Source: Cycas panzhihuaensis (Eukaryota; Cycadophyta). Taken from it: DNA of 64,000 bases. The notes under the pieces are model-generated. The model saw only the letters and a list, made by a program, of their open reading frames with translations, searched no databases and was not told the origin of the DNA. Position 1 is the stretch's first letter. Every line of letters begins with the position of its first letter. The stretch is from the NCBI GenBank assembly GCA_023213395.1, contig CM041465.1:176831741-176895740 (forward strand). The letters are read 5' to 3'. Of this stretch, positions 39,701-51,860 are shown piece after piece. A program made the position numbers and the translations under genes.

Positions 39701-40570
39701 AATTAACTACCTATAGAGAATCTCATTGATATTTTGATCATCATCATTGGGAGTAAGATCATAACCTATTTCCATAGGTGTGATGCAGGGATTAATCTCT
39801 TCTATTTTAAATTTGATCAACAAATTTTTGATGTATCTACTTTGGGATAAAGAAATTAATTTTTCTTCTTGTCCTATTTTAATTCCTAGATAGTAATTCA
39901 ATAGTCCTAGGTCAATCATTTCAAATCCCCTCTTTAGTTGACCTCTTATAACTTCAATTGATTTGGTGTTACTACTAGTAAGGATCATATCATCAACATA
40001 GATAGTTATGATAGTGATCAAACCTTGCCTTTTTTTGGTGTACAAGCTAGAGTCTAAACTACATCTGATGAACCTAATCTGGATGATATATTTATCTAGT
40101 TTTGCATACCAAACTCAGGAAGCTTGTTTTAACCCATACAAGGCCTTATTTAATTTGCATATAAGGCTTTCTTTACCAACTTGAATAAAACCTTTTAGTT
40201 GCTTCATATACACTTCTTCTTCAATATCACCATTTAAAAAAGCACTTTTTACATCTAATTGATATATTTTCTAATTATTTTGAGCTGCCAAAGCTATTAC
40301 AATTCTTATAGTATTAAGTTTAGCAACTAGAGAAAAAGTCTCTTCATAATCAATTCCATGAGTTTGAGTATAGCCCTTAGAAACTATCCTGGCTTTGTAT
40401 TTTCTTATTCTTCTATCTGCATCTTTTTTGATTTTATAGACCCATTTATAATTGACTATGAGTTTCCATAGAGGTGTACTTACCAGATCCCAGGTCTGAT
40501 TCCTCTTAGTTGACTCCATTTATTCATTCATAGTAGCTTCCCATTCTTGGTGATCTTTGGCTTCTTTGTA
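39701..40570 (-). pseudogene. C4 reverse transcriptase
   Basis: Frames 40271-40519 (WKLIVNYKWVYKIKKDADRR, KYKARIVSKGYTQTHGIDYE, TFSLVAKLNTIRIVIALAAQ) and 39707-40045 (IITIYVDDMILTSSNTKSIE, FEMIDLGLLNYYLGIKIGQE, SRYIKNLLIKFKIEEINPC) are the two halves of copia RT. The middle ([10 protein letters not shown]..) is readable with stops at 40050-40260. The Y-V-D-D box is intact, unlike C2 and C3. Confidence 0.85.
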
Positions 40571-40900
40571 TGATTGAGGTTCTACATATGTCATAAGTGC
40601 ATGAGGCTTTTGACTTCTTGTTCTGTGAGTATATATGTCTCCTTTTCTTTCTTCAATGGTTTTAAGATACCACTTCGGTATCCTTTTTCCTTCTTTACTT
40701 CATCATCATCATCATTTCTAGTTTCAACTTTGTTTGATGATGTTTCTCCTTCTCTATTAGCAAAAGAGTCTTTAGATTCCCTCTTTGCATCAATTATCTC
40801 TATATTCTCTGATGTGATTTCAGAAATTTGTTCAACTAGATGCTACAATTGAGTTGATGTTTTTGGAGTTTCTTCTATCAATTGTTATAATTCTATGCCT
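40571..40900 (-). other. C4 integrase-RT linker
   Basis: Glu/Asp/Ser-rich linker on the minus strand. The plus-strand frame 40574-40852 (Ser/Phe-rich) is its shadow. Confidence 0.5.
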
Positions 40901-41700
40901 TTAAGATATTCATGTTCATCAAAAATAATATATCTCCTAATATAGACCTTATTTGTTTTAGGGTATATACATTTATAAGCCTTAGAATATTTTCTATAGC
41001 CTACCATGATACATTCTATACTTTTGGAATCCAATTTAGACCTCTTTTTGTCTAGAATATGGACAAAGGCTTTACATCCAAAAATTCTTAGGTTACTTAC
41101 ATCTAGTTTGATGTTTGTCCAAACTTCCTATGGAATGACGTGATCCAGTATTCTGGTAGGACTCATATTCATTAGATATATAACTATGCTGACTACTTCT
41201 ACCCAGTAAAATTTTAAAGTTTGACTTTATTTTATCATACATCTAGCCATCTCCATGATTGTCCTATTTATTCTTTTAATGACACCATTTGACTGAGGAG
41301 TGTAAGGAGTAGTTATTTATCTCTTAATTCCATGAGTCCTATAGAAGTACTAAAAATCACTTCATATGCATTCACCACTACCATTAAATTTAATACATTT
41401 AATTTTTGTTCCAGATTCTAACTTGACTTCTACTTTAAATCCCTTGAATTTTCTAAACACATCAGATTTGCAATACAAAAAATATATCTAGGTCTTCTTA
41501 GAAAAGTCATCAATAAAGGATAACAAATATCTTACACCATTAATAGAGTAGGGTGTGAAAGGACCACAAAGATCAATGTGAACTAATTCTAGCTTATTTT
41601 GAGCTTTCCATTCATTGGCTTTAAAAGGAAGATGATGCTATTTTCCCAACATCTAACTTTTGTACATAATATGTTGAAAGGAGATATCTGGAAGACCATT
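40901..41700 (-). pseudogene. C4 integrase
   Basis: Minus strand: GVRYLLSFIDDFSKKT, IYFLYCKSDVFRKFKGFKVE, TTPYTPQSNGVIKRINRTIM, VEVVSIVIYLMNMSPTRILD and RIFGCKAFVHILDKKRSKLD in copia order. The D-N-G-G-E-Y segment is degraded to F-N-G-S-G-E-C. Multiple stops. Confidence 0.75.
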
Positions 41701-42367
41701 AACCATTTTAAATCTTTTCAACTACGACAACTTGTCAGAGGAGATATGCCCATACTTCAAGTGCCATAATTTATTATCATCATTGTTAATAACAGTACAT
41801 GCTTTTTCATTGTTGTGAATTAGTTTTGAAAGTAACTTATAGAGATCATTACTTTCAATATGTTTAGAAACTAATGTACCCTATTTTTCATATCTAAAAT
41901 GTAGCAGAAACTATTTTCATTAAACACAGTTCTCAACTTCTTTTTCTTAAGTTGAGAAATAGACAAAAGATTCTTTTTAAGACCTGGAACAAATAGAACA
42001 TTACCAATTTTTTTATCTCTTCTTTTAATTTGATGGCAATGGTACTAATTCCTTCAATGTGCAAGGGATGTTTGTCTCCAAGTTCAACAGATTTATGAGA
42101 AGTAAAAGGTTTTAATAATTTAAACCAATCTTTTCTTCCAGTCATATGTCTTGATGCTCTAGAGTCAATGTAGTAAATTTCTTCATCATCGAGACAAGTG
42201 GTGAGAGCTGCTATGAATGTTGTTTCTTCCTCATCATAATCATCTTGTTCTTTATTGAAGTTTCCAGTAGATTGCTTACCTTTATGAACTTCAGCTCTCC
42301 TTTGAGGACATTGGTAAGGATAATGTCTTGATCTGCCATAGTGATAGTGTCCAGTTGTGATCACCAT
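41701..42367 (-). pseudogene. C4 protease with zinc knuckle
   Basis: The open frame 41933-42367 starts near a degraded CCHC knuckle (H-Y-H-Y-G-R-S-R-H-Y-P-Y-Q-C), passes an acidic spacer (EQDDYDEEETTFIAALTTCL) and reaches YYIDSRASRHMTGRKDWFKL, the protease active site with D-S-R for D-S-G (GGA to AGA at a former CTG). GDKHPLHIEGISTIAIKL follows. The pre-integrase segment continues to about 41700. Confidence 0.8.
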
Positions 42368-43821
42368 AGTTAAAATTGTAGTTTCGAGTAGTTAAAGGTT
42401 TACCACGACTCAACTCTAACACTATTGTCTACTTTCTCTCCTTCCTAACTTCTTTCTCTATGGGTTTGTTTCTTTTTGGTTTCTCCTTTTTTGCCTTTGC
42501 TTTGTTTATTTTTTTATGTTTTTGGATTGCTCTTTTTTTCTTTCTTTTTTTTTCTTTTTTTTCTTTTTTTCATCTTTTTTTTTCATCTTGTCATTCAAGA
42601 GTGTTTAGGTCGTTATATTTATATATTATTATAGTAATCATTTTATCATTATGATTATTGGTGTCATTTCAACATGATCTTGTGTTACTTTTGGCTGGTT
42701 TTGCGGCCATCTATGCACTTTTTTTTTTCTTTATTTAGAAATACTTTTGCTAGATTATTATTACTTTATAGAATCTTCAATTTTTAGAAAACTATTCTCA
42801 ATCTTTTTGATTATCTTCTCTTTTTTTTTTTTTGTTTACTTAAATTTTCTTTTTTTAAATTATTAAATTTAATTTAATTAAAAATAAGAATTACTTAAGG
42901 ATTAGAAAATTTAGAAGAAAAAGAGAAGAGAGAGATATTTTTAGAGGAGAGACTAGAGGTGATTCAGTCTCTTCTGGAGACATTGGGATATTGCCATCTA
43001 GTTTTCTTTCTAATCATTTACATTTTTTTTCTTTTTATTTTTTTAGTTTTTTATTTTTATTTTTATTTTATCTTTATTTTAAAATTTTATTATTAAAAGT
43101 ATAATAAGTTTAATTTAAATTGAAATAAGTAAAAGAGAAAAAAAAAAAAATAGAAAGAAAAAGAAAAAAATTTAAAAAGATAAATTTAAAAAAAAGTTAA
43201 AAGAAGTAAAAAGTAAAAAAAAGTCAAGATCAAAAAAAAAAAGTTAAGAAAAAAAATGTATTTTCTAAAGAAAAATTCAAGTTTTAGAAAAAAAAAGAAG
43301 AGAGAAAGAAAACACCGAGATAAGAAGAGAAAACCCGTGTGATTATGGTTTGATGATATTTGAGAAAAAAATCATGAAAAAAAGAGAAAGAACTAGCAAA
43401 TCTCATGCAAAATCCCTCGACACTAAGTGAGAAGAATATTTGATTGGAGAAGCACCTACTTTATGAAGAATTTCTTTAAAAGAAAAAATAAAGATTTTGA
43501 CCCCAAATCCACGTGCCTTAAGAGGAGGTCGAAAGTCCTTCAAAATGAGCTTAGATTAACTTGATGCAAAAGCAAAGATTACTGAGAAGACTAAGATCTA
43601 CAAGCTGGGAAAATTTGAAGTGATTTTGACAACTTCAAAATTGGAGGTCAGTATGACTATACAAATCCATACATAGTCACAGTTCAAACACAAAAGCCTT
43701 TGAGAATATCTTTGGGATTGAAGAACTTGATTTTTCTCCTTGATGATGATCTCCTCTGAACACCAGATCTCTCTTTTATAAATCAAGAAAAAAACTTCAG
43801 TCAGGCAGAGTGACCCTACTT
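42368..43821 (-). other. C4 leader with long pyrimidine and purine tracts
   Basis: Gag capsid is not recognisable. Instead there are two blocks in which a T/C-rich tract is followed by an A/G-rich tract (42460-42600 and 42715-42950; 43018-43085 and 43125-43310). Each could fold back or form a triplex. Nearer the LTR (43320-43821) the minus strand is ordinary leader. The Phe-rich plus-strand frame at 42460-42654 is a by-product. Confidence 0.5.
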
Positions 43822-43832
43822 TGATACCATGT
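43822..43832 (-). other. C4 primer-binding site
   Basis: ACTTTGATACCA on plus is TGGTATCAAAGT on minus, tRNA-Met type with one G-to-A and one terminal change. Confidence 0.75.
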
Positions 43833-44019
43833 GGAGAAAAAGGAACCTTGAATCTCCTTAAGAGATGATTATATTAGATACAGCATATAAATTTATACAT
43901 AAATTATAATTTAACTGACACATATGAAGATGGCATATGTCATACACTTGTCACTTAATGATAAAGAGGGAATGTGACCCTCAATATAAGAGTCCTAGGT
44001 AAAACGTTATAATCCAACA
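43833..44019 (-). repeat. C4 5' LTR, candidate extent
   Basis: TGTGGAGAAAAAGG on the left and AATCCAACA on the right give TG..CA ends and a length of 187 bp, short for a copia LTR. With no 3' LTR for comparison the right limit is a guess from the terminal motif. Confidence 0.45.
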
Positions 44020-44359
44020 CAAATAACTATAAATTTAGCTATAAGTATCTAATTGACCTCAAAGTTTTTTTATATACTTTCAAATGGAAATGGTTTCAAA
44101 TTAAGCAAAGATCTGAATAAAAAAGTTATTAGCATTCTATTATAAAGTACTTTTTTAGTCTAAAAACCCTAATATGAACCCTCCTTAAAAGGGTCATAAC
44201 TCTTGATACATATATTATTTTTGCAAGATGATGAAAGAAAAAGTATGTTTAGTTTAAATTTAATAAAAAATTACTCATTTATAGTAGTTTAAAGGCTCTT
44301 AAAAACCTCTTTTTATACATATGAGAGTTCTTTCTTGTAAATCACATTTGGTATTTTCT
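44020..44359. other. Unassigned spacer
   Basis: AT-rich with no coding signal. It could belong to the C4 LTR if that is longer than proposed. Confidence 0.35.
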
Positions 44360-44628
44360 TGTTAGGAAATCACCAATGGGACATTTACATGAATAGGTGT
44401 GTATCATGTACACAAATATTAATAACTCAATATAAAATACCTATGAGAGAGTTAAGGATTCTTCCATCTGATTAGTCAAGTATTAGATTATATATACTAC
44501 AAGTATGTATTCATGCCTAATGTAATAATTAGAAGATGATCATTTTCCTACATCTTTATTGTATTGTGTGTTTATATATTTATATATATATATGTGTGTG
44601 CATGCGCGCGCATGTGTGTGTGTGTATG

Positions 44629-44687
<59 letters not shown>

Positions 44688-44804
44688 ATATATATGCTTC
44701 ATCTTTTATTTACTTCACTTGTTGTTTTATTATTATTTGCCTCATATTAGTAATATATTTTCATTATAAATTTAAAGTTAATATTTGAATCTCTATTTTT
44801 AACA
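44360..44804 (+). repeat. Copia-type LTR with primer site, internal region lost
   Basis: TGTTAGGAAATCACC to TTTTTAACA, immediately followed by TGGTATTAGAGTA (44805-44817), 11 of 13 bases of the tRNA-Met primer site. It contains a (TA)/(TG)n microsatellite. No matching 3' LTR was found in the window. Confidence 0.7.
44575..44690. repeat. (TA)n/(TG)n microsatellite
   Basis: Short TA run, then TGTGTGCATGCGCGCGCATG (with a CG-rich palindromic core) and about 35 TG units. The CVCVCV reading frames here are artefacts. Confidence 0.97.
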
Positions 44805-46075
44805 TGGTATTAGAGTAGGGTTGAATCCAAGCCCTTATGGTAGGGTGTAGATCATATTAGCCAAAATTTGAGTATGTTTGAACCAATTTTAGAACTTGTG
44901 AAAGCAACACATATTGATAGAGTTGAATGCCATAATACATAGCTATTCATTGGAGATGTATACTCAATCATAGGGTTTGCAACCACTATTAATCACACCA
45001 CATAGCTGAGTTATCTATTGTGATCACGTCCCAACTAAATGACAATCACAAATGTGAAAAACAAAGAGATTCAACATGAAACAAGGCCAGAGCTAAAGCT
45101 AGGCAAGCTAGAGAATGAAAAAAATAGATCATGCTAATCATGTAGTTAGCTAGTCATTCATCATTATGCCATCATGTTGAGGAAACAATAGTGAATCTAT
45201 GATCACAAAGAGGTGAGCCACCTGCCAAATGAAGATGAAATAGAGAAGGTTTCTCATAGTTATACCCCACTGCCACCCATAAGTTACGTAGCCATCCATC
45301 ATTTACCTAATGCCAAATGAAAATGTAGCCTATGGAGCCTTCCCTTCCATGGAAAAGTACTTGCACCTATAGCCATGACTATTGCCATGGAGCTTAGACT
45401 CGCTCATTGCCACAATCTACTTAGATTTGAAGGAGAACCCTTACCATGCCTTATTGTTGATGAATACCAACCTATTATAACTAACAACTACTCAGATGTC
45501 AACCCATTACCCTATGATATGGATTAATACCTTGAGATACCTTGCATGTAATTATATCACACCCAGATGATAATATTCATGCCCTTATAGTCTATGCATA
45601 TTATTAGCCATAAGATGCTTAAAGATTGTAACTAAACCCTACCACAATTATGCTTAATCATGCCCAGTTATGGTGATTATGCCCTAATGCACTGCTCATA
45701 GATCACTCCTAGTTATATCACCCTTATATAGCCCAATGGAGATCGATCTTTTTTTGATGAGAAGGTTAAATTCAAGTGAAGTTCAAAGTAAAGTTTTGTA
45801 GATGAAGTTTAATGCAGGAAAATTTTGATAATCTAAAAAATATTATGTTTGAATTTTTGAATTTAATTGAATTTAATATCATTTAAGATAGAATAAAGGG
45901 TCAACTAGAGGTTACGTGGTGATTCCAGATGACCAAGAGCTTAATGGCAAAGGGTTGGACTCTAAAATAGAGTTAACCAATTTGAATGATTTCTAATTTA
46001 ATAAATTTTTTTTTTTTAATAATTGATAATATTTTAGATCCACTTTCAATTTATAAAGGATTATATAATTTTTTA
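44805..46075. other. Debris downstream of the orphan LTR
   Basis: After the primer site no copia protein is recognised. Stretches with many GCC/CAC/CCA triplets (45180-45720) look like degraded leader or coding DNA. A T-run lies at 46009. Confidence 0.3.
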
Positions 46076-46373
46076 TGATACCTAAAAAGAGTGGATCTAT
46101 CTTTCATATCCATGTACTAAATACAAAGGCAAACATGAGAGTAGGAGAGACTTGAGAGAAAGAGATTAACTCTCACAAAATGGGAAGGTAAGAATGAGCC
46201 TCCTCTATTGAGATTTTACTTTTATATTAAGAGAGGAAGCATTAGAGTTAGGTGAAATAAAATTACGCATAATGCACATGAAAGTGCATTTCACTTAAGT
46301 GATCTAATTTAAAGTTCACTTAAGACCCTTTTAGGAATAATTAAATAATGTAATGACCTTACGATATTAACCC
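46076..46373 (-). repeat. Candidate minus-strand LTR (3' LTR)
   Basis: On the minus strand AAGGAGGAGAT (46374-46390), a good polypurine tract, is followed by TGTAACGGGTTAATATCG. Further on are TTAATATAAAAG, TATA-like, and a CT-rich transcript-start-like stretch (TCTCTTTCTCTCAAGTCTC). This is the layout of an LTR promoter. The left limit is uncertain and no partner was found. Confidence 0.4.
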
Positions 46374-46390
46374 GTTACAATCTCCTCCTT

Positions 46391-48883
46391 AATGGTAGAA
46401 GGTCATTTCATCTTTATTCTATCCTATGAGGTCTTCATTTGAGCCTCTTATAAAGTAAACTACTATGACACTTTTGTGGAAAACCCTCATAAGAAAGTGT
46501 TTCACCAAAACTTGGCCTCTTTAGTTGTATTTGGATCATGTTGGTAAATTGATGCATGTTATATAATTTTATTGATAATGATTGATGTATGTTGATTCTA
46601 TTTAATGGATTGGGCCTTGTTTTATTGAAACGATGCATGATTATTGATTAATAAAATGTAATGAATGATGATGCAATAGGTATTCCTATCATTCTGCCAA
46701 TGATGTAAACTATGGCTACAAAGTTTTCTTTATGACCAACTTAACCCCATGCTTCTTTTAAAGTTTGTTATTTTTTATCTTATTTTTGAGATTTCACCCA
46801 TGTTTTTGTTATTTATCACTTTTTGGGCCTATACTTAATGTATTTCACCTCATTTTGGGCTTGCTTACTCTCTCATGAACTCATTCTTGTTATTAAATGC
46901 CCACTAAATATTAATTTTTATCATCTTTTATCAAATTTCCTCTTTACTAAAATCGCATTTTTCCTCTTGTCAAAAACGTGAGCGATCATGCTTTTAGAAT
47001 AAAAATACATTTTCGATAGGTGAAAATGTGACTGATCATATTTTCCACTATCATGAAATGAAAAATTAGGCTAACACACCAAAATCTTACATGCTGCCAC
47101 CCAGATTTAATGGGATTTAGTTCTCTTGATGCCCAGAAGTGTTAAGGGAGTTATGGTTGATAAAACATTAAAGAGAAGAAGTGATTTTAGCTCTAGTGTT
47201 AAGAGATTTTATGAAGTTTTTTGAGAATTCTTGTGAACTAATGCCATGACTTTGAAGACTTAATTTTTTGAAGTCTATTGGGTGAAATCTTAAAGAAGCT
47301 TTATTGCTGTTATTCAATTATTGATGATTTAAACTTCCATCTTCTTAGATCTTCATCAATATTTTGCTTTAAACTTTGTTGATTTGGTAAGATCTTTCCT
47401 ATTGAGCTTCAAACTTCCTTTATGGTATTTTGAAGATAATTTTAGATCATAATCATTTCTTTTTATTGGCTAATTATTGTCGTACTCTCATTTAGACTTT
47501 GGATACTAAAATATATGCTGAAAGGTCTACCCTTTGTGGGGTTCCTTAAGGATAGACTAAGGTGGGCCATGGTCATCTCTCCACCATATATTTATCTACT
47601 CCTTCCTACTTTTTCACAGTGGTCTATATTTTAGTTGGATTGCCATTCTTTTTTTGCATTGTTTCGCTCTTATTTGGCCACTTTGAATTGTTGATACTTC
47701 CTTCTTTATCATTACTTTGAAGGAAAGTGTATGAAAAAGTTAGTCAAGTGGAAAGAAAACTTTCATTCTGAGGCATGCTTTGCAATAGGAAAGGAATATT
47801 TGTGTTATATCTATCATTGCATGCACTTTTATTTTCAAGTTAGCTCTTGTATCTTGAGAATAAAAAGTTGATGGTATTATTTGGTTGGAGTATTTCTAAT
47901 TTTCAGTTTTATATTAGGTTCAAGGATTCTTTTTAGAGATCGTATTACTCCAATTATGATAGAACATTTGGCGGTGAGTTTTGCATGGATGATTATTGTT
48001 TAGATTTATGACTTCTCTATAATCTCATAGGTCTAAAAATGATTAGAAAACAATAGTAGTTTTCTTTAAGAATCTATCTTTTTATGCATCGTTTCATCAC
48101 TTTTAAAAGATAATTGGTTGCATGCATTAAGGTTAGAACACATTGACTAGTTTTGCATGTCGATTGATCTCTTTTAAAAGAAATTTGTATAAAAATCATG
48201 TGGTTGTTTTTAGATTTTGAGTAGTACATTCTTTTGAAATGAATCATACATGTTGCATATAGGAAACCTCTCTCATAGTTGCATGTGCATATTTCATTCA
48301 AAAAATAAAAACAAAACAAAAAGAACTTGCATCCATAGTTTCTAGTTTATTTGTTTGAAATTTCATTATAAAACCCCAAAAAGAAAGAAAAAAAAAACAC
48401 AGAAAGATTGATGTGAGTTTGATCTTATGGTTTCTTTGATTATATTATCTTACTCTCTTGGCTTTGCATCTTTGCAATCATATCAAAACCTAGAAACCAA
48501 AACAAGACAAACTGTCATTTCCATTAGCTTACCCTCTCCTACATCTCAATAAAACTCAAAAGGTTGAAATGATTACATGAGAGGAATCCCTAGGAAAGAC
48601 ATTGAAGTTATTATAATTATGGATTTGAACTTATAACTCCTTCATCAATTCATATAGGTTAGTGAATTCTGTCACCCTATTTCATATCCACACCCTTCGT
48701 TATACCCACTCTCACTTAGGTAGACAACACTACTAGGTAAAGACTCCTCTTGAGGAGTTAGGAAAAGATGGTTCTTTTGGTCTTCTTGAGCTTTGTATTA
48801 GATCTTCCCCAAGCCCCAATCATCTTTTTGGTAGCCTTGTTGAGGATCCAATCCAAGAGCCCCCTAGATCGCCACCATATTTT
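46391..48883 (+). repeat. Probable T1 5' LTR (start uncertain)
   Basis: No coding signal in 2.5 kb, ending at the T1 primer site. It includes GTAAACTATGGC at about 46707 and A/T-rich GTGAAAATGTGACTGATC at about 47020, phrases that recur in the T1 3' region (62338). The LTR beginning could lie anywhere from the polypurine-like 46390 on. No second copy is in the window, so the call rests on position and the primer site. Confidence 0.45.
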
Positions 48884-48902
48884 TAGTGATCGTACTGGGG
48901 AC
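48884..48902 (+). other. T1 primer-binding site
   Basis: TAGTGATCGTACTGGGGAC aligns to the Tat/Ogre-type primer site TGGCGACTCTGCTGGGGAC with 13 of 19 bases the same. Four of the six changes are C-to-T or G-to-A. The tRNA is usually given as tRNA-Arg for this lineage. Confidence 0.55.
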
Positions 48903-50120
48903 ACACTGTTTATCTTTAAGTAAATCCATGGAAACAACAACACCTACACCTAGGTGTTTGTTGAGACTTCAAGGCCTCCCACCTGATTCTAAAACATGCC
49001 CATTACACTTTAATCAAGATGTTTCATTATCATATGTTGAATCCTTAGAGTTTCAAGCACACGATACATATGTTTACCCACAAAGAAGATTCAACACAAC
49101 TATATAACGTACCCGTGGAGTAGGGATATCTAAATTCTTCACAATATCTTAGTAATCCTTCTTTTGAAGATCCTACTTTACCATAGGAAGAACCACCTTC
49201 TACTTGATTACATCAATCTTTTCCTGAGCTGATTCTTACTAGAATCCCTACCCCACTACGCATGCCTAGTTATCATGACCCATTCTACCCAAAGACTTAT
49301 ACTATGTCATCCTTATCACAACATGTTTAGATTAATCCCTTAGGTGAAGACTATGAGTTAATTGAGGTAGACCCTCCACCTAAAGCTATGTGGTCTCCTC
49401 ACCCTTCTCATCCTTCTTGACCAAGGCCTGTTTCAAGACCTCATTCTCCACTTATGGAGGGAATTGACGATCATAAATCAACTCATTCATAACCTTGTCA
49501 ATCTTCTCCTAGGTAGCATATTTAGGTTCATTCTTCCCACTCCATACCTCTTACTTATGGAGGTGATACTACTACTATTGCTTATGGAATTCCTAGCACC
49601 ATATATATACCCACTTCCAATTAAGTGGTTATGGCCTCACCTAGTTTATGACCGATTCAGTCTTATTCTACTAGGATTGCCTCTACATTCTATTTCTTCT
49701 ACCATGCAGGTACCCTTTCACGTATCACATACTATTGGGTCTCATGGTGTTAGGCCTCATCTACTATCACCTAGAGCATTTAACGTGATTTTCATATCAC
49801 AGCATATTTCTCATACTCAATTACCACATTCACATGCTTTAATAGGTCAATCATAACTGTTGGGGACTTCTAAGAGGCCTAGCCCGCAACCTAACCCTTT
49901 CTATACCTTTAATTCAAGTTTCCCATAAAACCTTATACCTCAAATTAATTTTGTGCTTAATCCTATAACATAGTTTATTCCTTCTTCTACTCTTCCACTT
50001 TAGGATGTTTCACAATAACAACCACAATCACAACAACCTATGCATTCATCTATTCCTCATCTAACATCCTTACCTCAATGTCCTACTATGTTGAGGCTAA
50101 GGAGGCCTTTTTAGATTATA
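48903..50120 (+). pseudogene. T1 gag N-terminal Pro/Ser/Thr-rich region
   Basis: A poorly conserved, Pro/Ser/Thr/His-rich frame with many stops, for example METTTPTPRCLLRLQGLPPD at 48929 and RPVSRPHSPLMEGIDDH at 49430. Tat Gag proteins begin with such low-complexity regions before the capsid domain. The open frame at 49464-49856 is probably an out-of-frame reading of it. No catalytic content. Confidence 0.5.
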
Positions 50121-50817
50121 TGAAGTCTCCCTTTTCATACAAGGTCTTATTGTCACCTATGCTCTTATTTCTTCCTGAGTTACCCAAAATTTTGGGTGAC
50201 TCTTCTCAAGACCTCGCCTCTCATATATAGGCATTTGTGCTTGCTTACACTAATTTTATGCCATATGATTATGTTATGATGAGTCTATTTCCTAAATCTC
50301 TTTAAGGCAATGCTTTGAAGTAGTTTTATCATCTCCCTTCAGCCTCAATTCTCTCGTTTCAATAATTAGTTGACTCTTTTATCGACTATTTTGATGTAGT
50401 CAGACCGTTTGAGTTAGGCATTAAATCCTTGTTGGTAATTAAATAAAATAGTAATAAAACTTCAAGAGATTTAGGAGATTTCAAGATTAAGCTCACTCTT
50501 GCCATTCATATCTCAATCCTAGTTTGTTGTTTGATCTATTTACCAATGCATTGAGGCCCCATATACATTTGGAAGTTTTGAAACTTGGCCCTCAAATGTA
50601 TGAGGAAGCATTTGACCATTATTTAGCTTTAGGGATATTCGAAATAAAATCAGGTATTAAGAAGGTTGAGAAACCTATGCCTTCTAAAGATTCCGTTCAT
50701 CCTATGAAGGCCACCTATCCTGAGCCTACATACAATCATCTTACTTCTTTAATTAGATCACTTGATTGTGCGATCAACACTAAGTTACGTGTCAATGGTC
50801 CATCTCCTACTTAATCC
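50121..50817 (+). pseudogene. T1 gag capsid domain
   Basis: Reads LPELPKILGDSSQDLASHI, stop, AFVLAYTNFMPYDYVMMSLF, PKSL, stop, GNALK, stop, FYHLPSAS and LVDSFIDYFDVV, then open frame 50524-50814 with LFTNALRPHIHLEVLKLGPQ and MYEEAFDHYLALGIFEIKSG. This is the Retrotrans_gag domain of Tat elements (normally LxGxALxWYxxLP). Three of the breaks replace Gln or Trp by TAG. A relative lies inverted at 18715-19012. Confidence 0.75.
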
Positions 50818-51231
50818 TCTTAAGAGACCAAAGTAATCCACTCGATTGAGGGGAGGAAGAAGCAAGCTCCTCCCCCTCCTCCTCCTTCATCTAGAAAGAT
50901 GAAATGATGCTTCTGTCACTAGACTGATGCACATAATAGAAGTGAGTGTCGAACTATTCAAAATGTAGTCCATAATACAAATACTCAAGTAAACCATTCT
51001 TCTAAGTTTTCACAAGACTAAATGATCCATAAGGATTCATTGCCTCAACATAGTGAGAAAACTAGTAAAGAAGATAAAGGTAAGGAGAAGCAGATACAAG
51101 ATGATGAAGACCAACCTTCAAGCTCATATTCATTGAAGAAGGTTACCACTCCTATAAATATTCAAACAAGAAGAAACACCAATTAATCTTATCTACCTCC
51201 CAAAGGTGGGGATACCAAGAGAACCATAAAC
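50818..51231 (+). pseudogene. T1 gag tail with zinc knuckle
   Basis: A Pro-rich stretch (QAPPPPPPSSRKMK) is followed at about 50905 by C-F-C-H, stop, T-D-A-H-N-R-S-E-C, a CCHC knuckle with a TAG for Gln and Ala-His for Gly-His. A Lys/Glu/Asp-rich linker with EDKGKEKQIQDDEDQPSS-like content follows. Confidence 0.6.
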
Positions 51232-51860
51232 ATGGTGGAGACTTCAAAAAGTGTAGGTCCATCTAAATCATCCAGTGATTTGATGGCAAGGAATCCTGAC
51301 TCTTTACCTCTAGTACCTCGTGGTCCCATCAAGTTTAGGTCAATTCCTTCTAGTTTAAAGGATGGATCTTTCTCTTTGGTAGACAAATTAAAGACTATTC
51401 CCATAGGCATATTGATTATCTATTTGCTCAAGTATTTCCCCAAGCAATATCAACTTTTATTTGATGCATTGGAAGTCCCTATGGTAGCTTCTTCACCTAC
51501 TTCTACCTTTTCTTTTGACCTTAATACCTTGCTTAGTTATTCTACCCATGCTTCGAATGATATTCGCCCATTTTACATTGAGATAATCAAGGATGATATT
51601 AATATCAAGCAGGTTATCATTGATGAGGGATCATCTATCAATGTAATCCCCCTTCATCTTGTCAAAGATTTGGAAATCTCCATCTTTGATCCATGTGAAT
51701 AGATCTACCAAGGGTATGATAAGAATCAATAGGTGCCCTTAGGTCAAGTCACCCTTCCACTCATATTGGAAGATAAGATAGTGCTTACTAACCTTACTAT
51801 CATTCAATTGGATTTAGAATACAGTATCCTTTTTAGGTAGACCATGGATCACCCAAATGG
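51232..51860 (+). pseudogene. T1 aspartic protease
   Basis: The open frame 51232-51702 (156 codons) has a Pro/Ser linker, VDKLKTIPIGILIIYLLKYF and then FYIEIIKDDINIKQVIIDEG with SSINVIPLHLVKDL. V-I-I-D-E-G-S-S-I-N-V-I-P matches the Tat protease loop (D-x-G-S-S-x-N-V). The C-terminal half continues to about 51860 with stops (PLGQVTLPLIL, LDLEYSILF). The catalytic Asp and Gly are kept. Confidence 0.75.

Larger units (their letters stand above)
39108..44019 (-). mobile_element. C4: Ty1/copia element lacking its 3' end
   Basis: Minus-strand order: 5' LTR, primer site, leader, zinc knuckle, protease, integrase, RT, RNase H. The sequence runs from RNase H straight into repeat H at 39107, with no 3' LTR or polypurine tract. 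DNA beyond the 5' LTR (44020 on) does not resume repeat H. A deletion or rearrangement has removed the 3' LTR and adjoining host DNA. Most of the gag capsid domain is also missing. Confidence 0.8.

Noticed and set aside
42460-42654. Phe-rich frame resembling a membrane protein
   Set aside because: It lies in a T/C-rich low-complexity tract of the C4 leader. The hydrophobicity follows from TTT/TTC codons only.
44536-44788. Three Cys-Val repeat frames
   Set aside because: Translation of a (TG)n microsatellite inside an LTR.
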